DNA of 64,000 nt from Paraburkholderia domus (GTDB lineage Bacteria > Pseudomonadota > Gammaproteobacteria > Burkholderiales > Burkholderiaceae). The first letter of the stretch is position 1; each line of letters begins with the position of its first letter. The position numbers and the translations under genes were made by a program. This document shows, piece after piece, positions 35,797 to 45,005 of the stretch. The DNA lies in NCBI RefSeq assembly GCF_905220705.1, contig NZ_CAJNAT010000029.1, positions 1-64,000 of the forward strand. The letters are read 5' to 3'. The notes beneath the pieces were generated by a model. That model did no database searches and had not been told where the DNA came from. It saw only the letters and a program-made list of their open reading frames with translations.

Positions 35797-35843
35797 GATG
35801 TCTCCTCCGAGCCAAAAAAGACCCTTTGCATCAGGGGTAATTA

Positions 35844-35861
35844 TAAATAACCGGATATTTA
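35844..35861. promoter_or_regulatory. Candidate operator A (18-bp palindrome)
   Basis: TAAATAACCGGATATTTA, an imperfect palindrome symmetrical at 16 of 18 positions. It aligns without gaps to sites B (27490) and C (41765) at 13 and 12 positions; the shared pattern is TAA-x4-5-C-x2-GAT-x2-TTA. It lies upstream of the ABC system 2 binding-protein gene in an AT-rich patch. Confidence 0.45.
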
Positions 35862-35922
35862 CTGATCTGTTAGAAAGACCCAGTTTATCCGGGTGCTCCT
35901 TTTCAAACCTCGTTGTCTTTCG

Positions 35923-37596
35923 TCAGACCGCTGCCACTGCGGCCTCGTGCGCCACACGGCCTGAGGTGCTAGCAAGCCGACCCACTACGGGCGCCGGCGT
36001 TGCCACCAGACCACGAATCAGATCAGCAGCCTTTTCCGCGATCATCAGTGTGGGCGCATTCGTATTCGAACTCACGATCCGCGGCATCACTGACGAATCG
36101 GCGACACGCAGCCCTTCGATTCCGTACACGCGCAATTGCGGATCGACGACCGACAATTCGTCGATTCCCATCTTGCAGGTACCGACCGGGTGATAGCCGG
36201 TGCGTCCGTACTGCTGCGCGTAGGTCTCATACTCGGCCTGCGTGCGCACGTTTGCGCCAGGGAAGTGCTCGCTCCTGATGTATTTGCTCAGCGCCTTCTG
36301 ACTCATGATTTCGCGACTCTGGCGAATACCGTCGACGGCCACCTTCAGGTCATACGGGTCACGGATATAAGCCGGATCGATCACCGGCGCGTCGGCGGGA
36401 TCGGCACTGTGCAGCGTGACGCTGCCACGGCTACGCGGTCTGAGGAAATAGGAGTTGAGCGTACAGCCCGAACCGGACGGTACCGGCGGCACGCCGGCCT
36501 CGACCCCTGCACCAGGCAAGAAGTGAAACTGCAGGTCGGGTGTCGGTACGCTGCTGTCCGAATACCAGAACGCACCGCCTTCGGCGATGTTGGACGTGAC
36601 CGGCCCCTTGTTGAAGAGTTTGTACTCGAGGCCGGCGAGCAGCATCATGTGTTTCTTCGAATATTTGTCCAGACTGTACGCACCATTCAACTCGTAGACG
36701 ATATCGATGTCGAAGTGATCCTGCAGGTTTTGCCCGACGCCGTTTAGCACATGCACGGGCTTCACGCCCGCGCGTTCCAGGTCTTCCGCACGTCCGATGC
36801 CGGAGAGCATCAGCAGCTTCGGCGAACCAATCGCCCCAGCGGTCACGATGACTTCGCGTTCAGCACGCGCAATGGTCACGTTCGAGCGATCGTCCCCGGG
36901 TGCAAATTCAACGCCGATTGCGCGGCCATTTTCGATGACCACACGCGAAACGAGGCAGCCGGTGCGCACCGTCAGATTGGGCCGTGTGCGAGCGTCGCGC
37001 AGATAGCCGACCGCCGCGCTGCAGCGCTTGCCGTTGCGCTGCGTGACCTGATAAGCGCCTACGCCTTCCTGCTGCGCGCCGTTGAAGTCACTGTTATGTG
37101 GCATGCCGGCTTCCTGCCCAGCCAGCACAAAAGCCTTGGTCAATTCGTTGACGCTGATGAGATCCGACACACCGAGTGGGCCGCCAACGCCGTGATACTC
37201 ATTGCACAGGCGCTCGTTGTCTTCCATGCGGCGCAAGTACGGCAGCACGCCATCGCGAAAGCCCCAACCGGTGCAACCATCGCGCTCCCAGCCGTCATAG
37301 TCCGACGGCTGCCCACGTGTGTAGACCATGGCATTGATCGAGCCGCCACCCCCGAGCACGCGGCCCTGCGCGAATGGAATCTGCCGCCCTTGTGTTTCGG
37401 CCGCCGCAGCCGTGCGATAGCCCCAAGTCAGCGGGCCGCCCGTCATCTTGAAGAAGCCAACCGGCATGTGGATGTACGGATCCGTATCGGCAGGTCCAGC
37501 TTCGAGAAGCAGCACCCGGTTGCCCGCATCCTCGCTCAGACGCGCCGCGAGCGCACAACCCGCCGCGCCGCCACCTACGATCACATAGTCATACAT
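35923..37596 (-). CDS. GMC-family FAD oxidoreductase (choline/alcohol dehydrogenase-like)
   Basis: A 557-residue flavoprotein. The FAD dinucleotide motif is IVGGGAAGCALAARLSED at the N-terminus. GMC signature 1 is the GRVLGGGGSINAMVYTRG region, and signature 2 the TAGAIGSPKLLMLSGIG region. The active-site His is in GYHPVGTCKMG and the second catalytic position is Asn in SSNTNAPT. It would oxidise a primary or sugar alcohol to the aldehyde, passing electrons to a quinone or oxygen. The neighbouring upstream aldehyde dehydrogenase would complete the oxidation to an acid. GGAG precedes the start. Confidence 0.93.
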   Translation of the reverse strand: MYDYVIVGGGAAGCALAARLSEDAGNRVLLLEAGPADTDPYIHMPVGFFKMTGGPLTWGYRTAAAAETQGRQIPFAQGRVLGGGGSINAMVYTRGQPSDYDGWERDGCTGWGFRDGVLPYLRRMEDNERLCNEYHGVGGPLGVSDLISVNELTKAFVLAGQEAGMPHNSDFNGAQQEGVGAYQVTQRNGKRCSAAVGYLRDARTRPNLTVRTGCLVSRVVIENGRAIGVEFAPGDDRSNVTIARAEREVIVTAGAIGSPKLLMLSGIGRAEDLERAGVKPVHVLNGVGQNLQDHFDIDIVYELNGAYSLDKYSKKHMMLLAGLEYKLFNKGPVTSNIAEGGAFWYSDSSVPTPDLQFHFLPGAGVEAGVPPVPSGSGCTLNSYFLRPRSRGSVTLHSADPADAPVIDPAYIRDPYDLKVAVDGIRQSREIMSQKALSKYIRSEHFPGANVRTQAEYETYAQQYGRTGYHPVGTCKMGIDELSVVDPQLRVYGIEGLRVADSSVMPRIVSSNTNAPTLMIAEKAADLIRGLVATPAPVVGRLASTSGRVAHEAAVAAV

Positions 37597-37622
37597 TGCT
37601 GTCTCCGATACTGTGTTCTGCA

Positions 37623-37641
37623 GTCACACGCTGCGCGTGAC
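37623..37641. other. Hairpin between aldehyde dehydrogenase and GMC genes
   Basis: GTCACACG and CGCGTGAC form a stem with one mismatch around a 3-base loop. It lies 60 bp past the aldehyde dehydrogenase stop and 27 bp before the GMC start on the minus strand. It may be a weak terminator, an operator or an mRNA processing site. Confidence 0.3.
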
Positions 37642-37700
37642 TCCGCAATTCATGAGGCGCTTACGGCTCCTGGCGGCCGCTTGATTCGAACCAGACCACG

Positions 37701-39209
37701 TTAAGCGATCCAGCGCGGCCGGTTGCCTAACTGGACATGAACCGACTTCAGTTCGGTGTACTCCTCGACGCCGTAACGCCCCGTCTCGCGGCCAATGCCC
37801 GATTGCTTGACACCGCCGATCGGCATTTCCGGGCCGCCGGTGATGGTGCAGTTGACCCAGATCCGGCCCGCCTGAACGTCGCGAAAGCTCTTGATCGCGC
37901 CCTGCAGATCGCGCGTCCAGATGCTGGCCGCGAGACCATACGGCACGCCGTTCGCAATCTGGATCGCCTGCTCGAAGGTGTCGAATGGCGTGACCGACAG
38001 CACGGGTCCGAAAATCTCTTCCTGCGCCAGCGCGCTGTGCGGTTCGACGTTGCGGAACATGGTGGGCTGGATGAAAAAGCGCTCGCCATCCTGGCTCGAC
38101 GTGCCGCCATGCACCAGTTGTGCGCCGTCGCGGCTGCCCGCTTCGATGAAACTGCAAATCTTGTCGAACTGACGCGCTTCAACGATAGCGCCAACGTGGT
38201 TCGACGCGTCGAGCGGATCGCCCACCCGCACCTTCTCGAGCACACTCTTGACCCGCGCGACAAGCTCATCTTCCACCGATCGATGCACGACCAGACGGCT
38301 GCCCGACACACAGCATTGGCCCGCGTTGAAACAGATGCCAAAGGCGATGGCGTCCGCGGCATCGGCGAGATCGGCGTCCGCGAACACGATCTGCGGATTC
38401 TTGCCGCCCAGCTCGAGCCCGACCTTCTTCATGTTGCCGCCCGCTGCCGTCAGCACCGAACGGCCCACTGGCGTCGAGCCGGTGAACGACACCATGTCGA
38501 CATCCATATGCTCCGCGAGCGCCTGACCTACCTTCGAGCCGAGCCCAGTCACCACGTTCACGACGCCGTCCGGCAAGCCGGCCTCTGTCAGAAGCGCGGC
38601 GAGCCTGAGTGTCGTGGTCGAGGTGAGTTCGGCGGGTTTGACAACCGCGGTGCATCCCGCCGCCAGAACGAACGGCAGGCGCTCGGACAGAATGAAGAAC
38701 GGGAAATTCCATGGCGTGACGATGCCCACCACGCCGACCGGCTGGCGCACGACAAGACCAAACATGTCGCTGCCGAGGGTGTCATGCGAATCGCCGTGCG
38801 CGACACGCGCAAGACCCGCCGCGTACTCCCAGATGCCCGCCGCGGCGTTGATCTCGCCGCGCGACTGGCCTATCGGCTTGCCGCTTTCCAGCGTTTCCAG
38901 GTACGCGAGCGTCTCCACGTTGTCCCGGATAAGACTCGCGGTTTTGAGCAGCACCGTTGCACGCTGCTCACCGGACAGACGCGACCAGCGCCCGTCGTCG
39001 AACGCCCGGCGCGCCGAAGCAACCGCCACATTCAGATCGTCGACAGATGCGCGCGCCGTGGATGTCACCGGCACGCCGTGGCCCGGACTCTTGCGCGTCA
39101 TGAATTCGCCAGCGAGCCCGACATAGTCCTTGCCGTCGATGAACATCGGCGTGCGCAGAGGTTCCGACGGAAGACGAAGCGTTGCTGCGAGTTCATTCAG
39201 GTTACTCAT
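37701..39209 (-). CDS. NAD(P)-dependent aldehyde dehydrogenase
   Basis: A 502-residue enzyme of the betaine-aldehyde/phenylacetaldehyde dehydrogenase type. It shows TPWNFPFFILSERL, the cofactor loop FTGSTPVGR, the general-base Glu in LELGGKNPQIVF, the nucleophilic Cys in FNAGQCCVSGSRL, and the C-terminal EEIFGPVLSV. The start at 39209 follows GGAGG; the longer frame has no such site. It would oxidise an aldehyde to the carboxylate, most simply the product of the GMC enzyme encoded next. It is divergent from the TetR regulator gene. Confidence 0.94.
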   Translation of the reverse strand: MSNLNELAATLRLPSEPLRTPMFIDGKDYVGLAGEFMTRKSPGHGVPVTSTARASVDDLNVAVASARRAFDDGRWSRLSGEQRATVLLKTASLIRDNVETLAYLETLESGKPIGQSRGEINAAAGIWEYAAGLARVAHGDSHDTLGSDMFGLVVRQPVGVVGIVTPWNFPFFILSERLPFVLAAGCTAVVKPAELTSTTTLRLAALLTEAGLPDGVVNVVTGLGSKVGQALAEHMDVDMVSFTGSTPVGRSVLTAAGGNMKKVGLELGGKNPQIVFADADLADAADAIAFGICFNAGQCCVSGSRLVVHRSVEDELVARVKSVLEKVRVGDPLDASNHVGAIVEARQFDKICSFIEAGSRDGAQLVHGGTSSQDGERFFIQPTMFRNVEPHSALAQEEIFGPVLSVTPFDTFEQAIQIANGVPYGLAASIWTRDLQGAIKSFRDVQAGRIWVNCTITGGPEMPIGGVKQSGIGRETGRYGVEEYTELKSVHVQLGNRPRWIA

Positions 39210-39421
39210 TCCTGCCTCCAGAATCTGCTTTTGCACGGACACGGAAAGCGCGTCGTGCGTGCGGAAAATTGTGTGGGCCATGCGATGTGCTGCCCGTTTT
39301 TGCGCCCATTCTGCACCATCCGGTTACTTCCTGACAATGCCTTTTTGGTCTATAGTCGCTGACACAACGCGGCCGCGAATGACGCCGCTCCCACTGACTC
39401 TCTTTGCAGCGATCACCGACC

Positions 39422-40105
39422 ATGACTCTTGTGACCACGCCTCCCAGCCGGGCATCCAAAACCGCCAAGACGGGCGCGACGCAGCCGCCGAGGCAGCGGG
39501 ATCCCGAGGTGACCCGGGCGCGTATTCTCGAAGCCGCGAAAATGGAGTTCGCGAAACTCGGTCTTGCCGGCGCACGCGTGGAAGCCATCGCGACACGTTC
39601 GAAGGCCAACAAGCGGATGATCTACCACTACTTCGGGAGCAAGGAGGAGCTGTTCGTTGCCGTGCTCGAGGACGCCTATGCCGACATCCGCACCGCCGAA
39701 CTGAAGCTCAACCTCGATCATCTTTCTCCCGAAGATGCGATCGTCGCGCTCGCCACGCATACGTGGAACTACTACCTGAAGAACCCGGAATTCATGACAC
39801 TCGTGAATAGCGAGAACCTGCACAAGGCGCGTCATCTGAAGAAGTCCGAACGATTCAAGGAACTGCATCATGATTTCATCTCGATGTTGCAACGCATACT
39901 CGACCGTGGCGTCGAAGCGGGTGTATTCCGCAGCGGCGTCGACGCCCGGCAACTGCACATTACGATGGCTGCGATCGGTTACTACTACCTCACCAATCGC
40001 CACACCAGCGGCCTCATTTTCGACATCGACTTCATGAGCAAGGAGGCGTTGAAAGCCAGGCTCGACTTCAACATCGAGACCATTCTCAGGCTCGTGCACG
40101 CCTGA
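39422..40105 (+). CDS. TetR-family regulator
   Basis: A 227-residue protein with an N-terminal helix-turn-helix (ILEAAKMEFAKLGLAGARVEAIA, then NKRMIYHYFGSKEELF) and a TetR_C-type ligand domain resembling the acyl-CoA- or aromatic-responsive group (NLHKARHLKKSERF, then HITMAAIGYYYLTN). A disordered, basic N-terminus of about 25 residues precedes the domain. It is divergent from the aldehyde dehydrogenase gene (212-bp gap) and central in the catabolic block. Three related palindromes near other units make it the likely local repressor; that link is inference. Confidence 0.92.
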   Translation: MTLVTTPPSRASKTAKTGATQPPRQRDPEVTRARILEAAKMEFAKLGLAGARVEAIATRSKANKRMIYHYFGSKEELFVAVLEDAYADIRTAELKLNLDHLSPEDAIVALATHTWNYYLKNPEFMTLVNSENLHKARHLKKSERFKELHHDFISMLQRILDRGVEAGVFRSGVDARQLHITMAAIGYYYLTNRHTSGLIFDIDFMSKEALKARLDFNIETILRLVHA

Positions 40106-40117
40106 GTGGTCACTTGC

Positions 40118-40140
40118 GGAGCGCCGAGCAGCGGCGCTCC
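40118..40140. terminator. Strong hairpin between convergent genes
   Basis: GGAGCGCCG and CGGCGCTCC are a perfect 9-bp stem with a 5-base loop, located between the stop of the TetR gene (40105) and the stop of the convergent CoA-transferase gene (40159). There is no T run, but the position and stability suit a bidirectional terminator. Confidence 0.6.
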
Positions 40141-40158
40141 CGATTGCGTGAGCGTTCA

Positions 40159-41703
40159 TCAGGCCGGCTGCTCGCGCCGCTTGTCCGCCGCGCCCTTACC
40201 GCGCGCAAGCAATGCGTCGTCGACAAGCGGGCGAAACCCCATCCGCGCAAGCACGTCCCGCTCAACATCCACACCTTCCGCCACTTCGATCAGACGAACC
40301 CCATCCTCTTCGAGCCGGAAGACCGCCCGCTCTGTCACATACAGCACGTCCTGCTTCGCGATACGCGCCTGCACGCCGCTAAACGTGATGTGCTGCACGC
40401 GCTCGACGAGCTTCGGCACACTGCCCGGCGACACGATATTCACGCGCTGGCCCACCTGCTCGACCTGCAGGCCTTTTGCTTCGAAACTGCCGCAGAAGAC
40501 GATCTTGCGCGCACCCTGGGTGATGTCGATAAAGCCGCCTGGCCCTACCACCGTCGAGCCGAGTTTCGAGACATTGATATTCCCGTCTCCATCCATCTCG
40601 CCCATGCCGAGAAACGAAATGTCGACCCCGCCCCCACTGTAGAAATCGAATTGATCGACGCTTGAGAGAATCGCTTCCGCGTTGCGCGCAGAGCCGAACA
40701 TGGGACCGTCGACCATGGCGCCGTTGTGGATGCCCTGCTCGACTGTTCCCCAGAACGTGCCGAGTCGTCCCTGTTGCGCCAGCAAACCCGGAATACCGCC
40801 TGGGATGCCGAAACCGAAATTCGCCGAATGCCCTTCGTGCAGTTCCTCCGCGGCGCGTGCCGCAACGATGCGACGTATACCCATGGGCACTTCATAGAAG
40901 CCATCGGCAATGGTTCCGACCGTTTCGCCACTTAGCGTGGAGTCGTAGTCGGCGATCGCACACTGCGGTGCCGCCGGCGTCTCGACGAGCGTGTCAACGA
41001 GAACACCCGGTATTCGCACCAGTCGCGCAGGCACGTAGCCTGCCGGCTCGCGCTCCTTGACCTGCACAATCACATGGCCGCCACAGTTGTGAGCAGCAAG
41101 AGCCGCTGCGTACGTGTCAAGGTCAACGGGCTCGCGACGTAACGTGACATTGCCGGCCGCGTCCGCGGACGAACCGCGGACGATTGCGAAATCGACTTTG
41201 AACGGCTTGTAGCGCAAGTACTCGCGCCCATCGAGTTCAATCAGTTCGACGAGGTCTTCGGTAGCGCGCGCATTGATCTTGCCGCCGTCGATGCGCGGAT
41301 CGACGAACGTACGCAGACCGACGTGCGTGACGAGCCCCGGCCGCCCTGCGCCGATCTCGCGCAGCAATGTGGAGATTGCGCCCGCCGGGAAGCTATACGC
41401 TTCGAACGCATTCTCTTTCGCCATTTGCTGCATGGCCGGCGACCAGCTCCAGTGTCCACCGATGACGCGTCGCACCATACCCGGGTGCGCGAAGCGCCCA
41501 AGACCGCTGCCCTTGCCGTCGCCGATTCCGAGTGCGTGGACCACCGTCAGATCGCGCGGATGCCCAGTCTCGAGGAATCGCTGCTCCAGTTTCGCGAGCA
41601 CGGCGTCCGGCTCAAGCATCCCGCCGCCGTTGCTGGCCAGCGCAATGGTCGCCCCATCGAAGATTTGCTCAACCGCATCTTCGGCTTGCATCCAGTTTTT
41701 CAA
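40159..41703 (-). CDS. Family I CoA-transferase (propionate/acetate CoA-transferase type)
   Basis: A 514-residue fused alpha-beta CoA-transferase like YdiF/propionate CoA-transferase. The N-terminal half has GATIALASNGGGMLEP and GHWSWSPAM. The C-terminal half carries the catalytic Glu in FWGTVEQGIHNG and later GSTVVGPGGFIDITQGARK. It transfers CoA from a donor acyl-CoA to a carboxylate, which would activate the acid made by the dehydrogenases in this block. The start is uncertain: TTG at 41703 has GGAGGG close upstream; the ATG at 41691 is too far from it. Confidence 0.9.
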   Translation of the reverse strand: MKNWMQAEDAVEQIFDGATIALASNGGGMLEPDAVLAKLEQRFLETGHPRDLTVVHALGIGDGKGSGLGRFAHPGMVRRVIGGHWSWSPAMQQMAKENAFEAYSFPAGAISTLLREIGAGRPGLVTHVGLRTFVDPRIDGGKINARATEDLVELIELDGREYLRYKPFKVDFAIVRGSSADAAGNVTLRREPVDLDTYAAALAAHNCGGHVIVQVKEREPAGYVPARLVRIPGVLVDTLVETPAAPQCAIADYDSTLSGETVGTIADGFYEVPMGIRRIVAARAAEELHEGHSANFGFGIPGGIPGLLAQQGRLGTFWGTVEQGIHNGAMVDGPMFGSARNAEAILSSVDQFDFYSGGGVDISFLGMGEMDGDGNINVSKLGSTVVGPGGFIDITQGARKIVFCGSFEAKGLQVEQVGQRVNIVSPGSVPKLVERVQHITFSGVQARIAKQDVLYVTERAVFRLEEDGVRLIEVAEGVDVERDVLARMGFRPLVDDALLARGKGAADKRREQPA

Positions 41704-41764
41704 ACTACCCTCCAATCAAATCGGCCACAAAGCTCGTTGACATCGGTCATTCGTTGGTTTTAAA

Positions 41765-41782
41765 TAACCATCCAGATGGTTA
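41765..41782. promoter_or_regulatory. Candidate operator C (18-bp palindrome)
   Basis: TAACCATCCAGATGGTTA: 8-bp arms perfectly complementary around CA. It lies between the divergent CoA-transferase and acyl-CoA dehydrogenase genes, 62-79 bp from the former and about 123 bp from the latter. It is the most symmetrical of the three related sites (A 35844, B 27490). Confidence 0.6.
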
Positions 41783-41904
41783 CTTGATGCCAATGTTGGC
41801 ACAGGAAATCACGTAATTCAAGCGGTGATGCGCAAGGCTCGGGTTTACCTTCACCAGCGCAAACCAGGCATAAAACAGGTACCGATCATGAGGACGGAGA
41901 CAGC

Positions 41905-43050
41905 ATGAAACTCTCAGAAACGCATCAGCAGATTCGTGAAACCACCCGGCGCTTTGCGCAGGAGGTGATTCGCCCAGTCGCCGAGGAACTGGATCGCGAG
42001 GAACGCTTCCCAGCGGAGATCTACGCCCAGATGGGCGAGTTGGGCCTGTTCGGCATCACCGTGCCGGAAGAATTCGGCGGCGCAGGACTCGACGTCACGG
42101 CCTACGCACTCGTGATGGAAGAACTGTCGCGCGGTTACGCTTCCGTCGCTGACCAGTGCGGTCTCCTTGAACTGGTCGGCACCCTTCTTTCCGCACACGG
42201 CACCGGCGAGCAACGTGCGACCTACATGGAGCCGCTCTTGCGCGCGAAACTACGGCCGGCCTATTGCATCACTGAGGCTGACGCAGGCACTGACGTCTCC
42301 GGCATCCGTACCACCGCGACCCGTACGGCCGAGGGCTGGGAACTCAACGGCGCCAAGCTCTGGATTCACAACGCCCCGGTTGCCGACGTCGCATTCGTGC
42401 TCGCCCGGACCGACCCCGCGGCGGGAAAACGCGGCATGAGTATCTTCATCGTGGACTGCTCGTTGGCCGGAGTATCGAAAGGTCCCAAAGAGCACAAGAT
42501 GGGGCAGCGCGCGTCGCAGGTCGGCGAACTGAATTTCGACCGGGTAAAGTTGCCGCGCGATGCGCTGCTCGGCACCGAAGGCCGCGGCTTTCACATGATG
42601 ATGAGCGCGCTCGACAAGGGGCGTGTGGGTATCGCCTCGCTTGCCGTGGGCATCGCGCAGGCGGGGCTCGAAGCGGCACTCGAATACTCGCAAACCCGCA
42701 AGCAGTTCGGCAGTCATATTGCCGAGTTGCAAGGCATTCAATGGATGCTCGCGGATATGGCGAAGGACATTCAGGCCGCGCGCCTGCTCGTCCTCGACGC
42801 CGCGGAACGACTCGAATCGGGCGATCGCCCCAGCATTGCCTGCTCAATGGCCAAGTGCTTTGCCGGCGATACCGCCGTCAAGCACAGCGCTAACGCCGTG
42901 CAGATTTTCGGCGGCAGCGGCTACATTCGCGGCTACGAAGTCGAACGCCTGTATCGGGACGCCAAGATCACGCAGATCTACGAAGGCACGAACCAGATCC
43001 AGCGCACGATCATTGCACGCGATCTGATTGCCAATGGAGCCTCATTATGA
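41905..43050 (+). CDS. Acyl-CoA dehydrogenase
   Basis: A 381-residue flavoenzyme of normal length. The N-terminal helical domain starts MKLSETHQQIRETTRRFAQ. The signature CITEADAGTDVSGI lies near residue 120 and the FAD contact WIHNA follows. The second family signature (QIFGGSGYIRGYEVERLYRDAK) and the catalytic Glu in YEGTNQIQR lie near the C-terminus. It would introduce a 2,3 double bond into a CoA thioester, passing electrons to the EtfBA pair encoded at 29454-31158. GGAGACAGC precedes the start. It is the first gene of a plus-strand operon of six. Confidence 0.94.
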   Translation: MKLSETHQQIRETTRRFAQEVIRPVAEELDREERFPAEIYAQMGELGLFGITVPEEFGGAGLDVTAYALVMEELSRGYASVADQCGLLELVGTLLSAHGTGEQRATYMEPLLRAKLRPAYCITEADAGTDVSGIRTTATRTAEGWELNGAKLWIHNAPVADVAFVLARTDPAAGKRGMSIFIVDCSLAGVSKGPKEHKMGQRASQVGELNFDRVKLPRDALLGTEGRGFHMMMSALDKGRVGIASLAVGIAQAGLEAALEYSQTRKQFGSHIAELQGIQWMLADMAKDIQAARLLVLDAAERLESGDRPSIACSMAKCFAGDTAVKHSANAVQIFGGSGYIRGYEVERLYRDAKITQIYEGTNQIQRTIIARDLIANGASL

Positions 43051-43826
43051 GCGCTCGCCCAATCGCACTTGTCACAGGTAGCCGACGTGGCATCGGCCGC
43101 GCGATCGCGATCGAACTTGGTCGCGCCGGTTTCGACATCGCGCTGACCGATGCGGTGGCGTCGGATGAACTCGACGATGCCGTTCGCGAGGTTCAGCAAA
43201 CCGGCGCACGCGCGATCGCAACGCTCTCCGACCTCGCCGACATCGATTCGCATCCGGCCACGTTATCCGCTATCGAAGCCTCGCTCGACGGCCAGATCGA
43301 TTGCCTCGTGAACAACGCGGGTGTTTCCGTGATGTCACGCGGCGACCTCCTCGACGTCACAGCGGAAAGTTTCGACCGCTGCATCGCGGTGAATACGCGC
43401 GGCACGTTCTTTCTCATGCAGGCATTCTCGAAACACTGCCTTGCGCGCTCGGGACCTCCCGTTGCACCGCATCCGTCGATCATCACCATCACGTCGTCCA
43501 ACGCGATCGCGGCCTCGCCCTTGCGCAGCGAATATTGCGTATCCAAGGCCGGGCTTTCGATGGCGAACACGCTTTTCTCGTTGCGTCTGGCGGAGCACGG
43601 CATCAGCGTGTATGAGGTGCAGCCCGGCCTGATCGAAACCGAAATGACCGCGCCGTCCCGCGCACGCTACGACACGCAGATCGAACAGGGACTGACCGCC
43701 ATCAAACGCTGGGGCACGCCGCAGGAAGTTGCAATCACCGTGCGAACGCTTGCCACCGGCGGCCTTCCCTACAGCGTCGGCCAGGCGATCCGTATCGACG
43801 GCGGCCTCCTCGTCACCAAATACTGA
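43047..43826 (+). CDS. Short-chain dehydrogenase/reductase
   Basis: A 259-residue classical SDR. The cofactor motif is TGSRRGIGRAIAI, followed by NNAGVSVM. The catalytic set is Ser in ITSSNAIAAS and Tyr/Lys in YCVSKAG. Its ATG overlaps the stop of the acyl-CoA dehydrogenase gene (ATGA), so they are translationally coupled. The most economical role is oxidation of a 3-hydroxyacyl-CoA produced after dehydrogenation and hydration. SDRs act on many substrates, so a sugar or cyclitol role is equally open. Confidence 0.92.
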   Translation: MSARPIALVTGSRRGIGRAIAIELGRAGFDIALTDAVASDELDDAVREVQQTGARAIATLSDLADIDSHPATLSAIEASLDGQIDCLVNNAGVSVMSRGDLLDVTAESFDRCIAVNTRGTFFLMQAFSKHCLARSGPPVAPHPSIITITSSNAIAASPLRSEYCVSKAGLSMANTLFSLRLAEHGISVYEVQPGLIETEMTAPSRARYDTQIEQGLTAIKRWGTPQEVAITVRTLATGGLPYSVGQAIRIDGGLLVTKY

Positions 43827-43833
43827 GCTACCT

Positions 43834-45003
43834 ATGAACCTGTCAATCAGACTTCCGGCTGCGTCCGGCACACTGGAAACGTATCTCGTGCAGGGCACGC
43901 CACTCGAGGTACGACCGCCTGCGCGTGAATTCAACCGCATTGCGTACTCGGCCGCTCACGTGGTCGCCGATCCGCTCCGCGCGGGGGAGCTAAACGCCGA
44001 GCCCGCCATCGACTGGGACCGCACGATCGCTTACCGGCGCTATCTCCTTCAACAGGGATTGGGCATCGCAGAAGCCATGGACACGGCGCAACGCGGCATG
44101 GGTTTGCCGTGGAGCACGGCACTTGAACTGATCACACGCAGCATCGAAGGCACACGCGATATTGCCGGGGCGGCCATCGCGTCGGGTTGCGGCACTGACC
44201 ACATGACGCCCGCTTCGGTGACGAACTGCGATCAGGTGATTCGTGCATATGCGGAGCAACTTGAAGCCGTGCAGCGCGTGGGCGGACGCGTGATCCTGAT
44301 GGCGAGTCGCGCGCTCGCGAAAGTGGCACGCTCGCCGGACGATTACCGGCGCGTCTATCGCGAAGTGCTCGCCATGTGCGATCAGCCGGTCATTCTGCAT
44401 TGGCTCGGCGACATGTTCGACCCTGAACTCGCGGGCTACTGGGGCGCAAGCGGATTTCCGGATGCAGCCGAAGTTTGCCTCGATATCATCGAGGCCAATT
44501 CGGCCAAAGTGGATGGCATCAAGATCTCGTTGCTCGACGAGCAGAAGGAGATCACGTTCCGCCGTCGTCTGCCGCAAAGCGTGAAGATGTACACAGGCGA
44601 CGACTTCAACTATCCCGCGCTGATCGCCGGCGATGGCACGCATTTCTCACATGCGCTTCTCGGCATTTTCGACGCCATTGCGCCAGCGGCGTCTCAAGCG
44701 CTGACAGCCCTCTCTGCGGGTGACCTCGATACGTATAACCTGTTGCTGGGGCCGACGGTCCCGCTTTCGCGCCACATTTTTCGCGCGCCAACGCAGTACT
44801 ACAAGACCGGCGTAGTGTTCCTTGCATACCTGAATGGCTTCCAGGATCACTTCTTCATGCCGGGCGGTCACCACGGTATGCGGCCGCCAGCTTATCTGGC
44901 CGACGTATTCCGCCTCGCAGACCAGGCCGGCTTGCTGCGCGATCCGGGCGATGCGATCAGTCGCATTCGGAAGGTCATGGCGCCACTAGGATGCGGAGAC
45001 TGA
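43834..45003 (+). CDS. DUF993 family protein (dihydrodipicolinate-synthase-like)
   Basis: A 389-residue protein of the DUF993 group, which is predicted to be a TIM barrel related to the DHDPS/NAL aldolases. Recognisable blocks are AIDWDRTIAYRRYLL near 50, RVILMASRALAKVA near 155, a conserved LHWLGDMFDP near 190, and DGIKISLLDEQKE near 230, whose Lys is the likely Schiff-base residue. The family reaction is unproven. In this operon it follows the acyl-CoA dehydrogenase and SDR genes, so a C-C cleavage (retro-aldol or retro-Claisen) of the oxidised intermediate is a reasonable guess. The gap to the SDR gene is 7 bp. Confidence 0.85.
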   Translation: MNLSIRLPAASGTLETYLVQGTPLEVRPPAREFNRIAYSAAHVVADPLRAGELNAEPAIDWDRTIAYRRYLLQQGLGIAEAMDTAQRGMGLPWSTALELITRSIEGTRDIAGAAIASGCGTDHMTPASVTNCDQVIRAYAEQLEAVQRVGGRVILMASRALAKVARSPDDYRRVYREVLAMCDQPVILHWLGDMFDPELAGYWGASGFPDAAEVCLDIIEANSAKVDGIKISLLDEQKEITFRRRLPQSVKMYTGDDFNYPALIAGDGTHFSHALLGIFDAIAPAASQALTALSAGDLDTYNLLLGPTVPLSRHIFRAPTQYYKTGVVFLAYLNGFQDHFFMPGGHHGMRPPAYLADVFRLADQAGLLRDPGDAISRIRKVMAPLGCGD

Positions 45004-45005
45004 TC

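Noticed and set aside
39310..39345. Fourth copy of the 18-bp operator upstream of the TetR gene
   Set aside because: ACCATCC and GGTTACTT occur, but an ungapped alignment matches site C at only 9 of 18 positions.
37737..39362. Plus-strand open frame of 541 codons opposite the aldehyde dehydrogenase
   Set aside because: Shadow frame; no recognisable domain, and the minus strand has all aldehyde dehydrogenase motifs.
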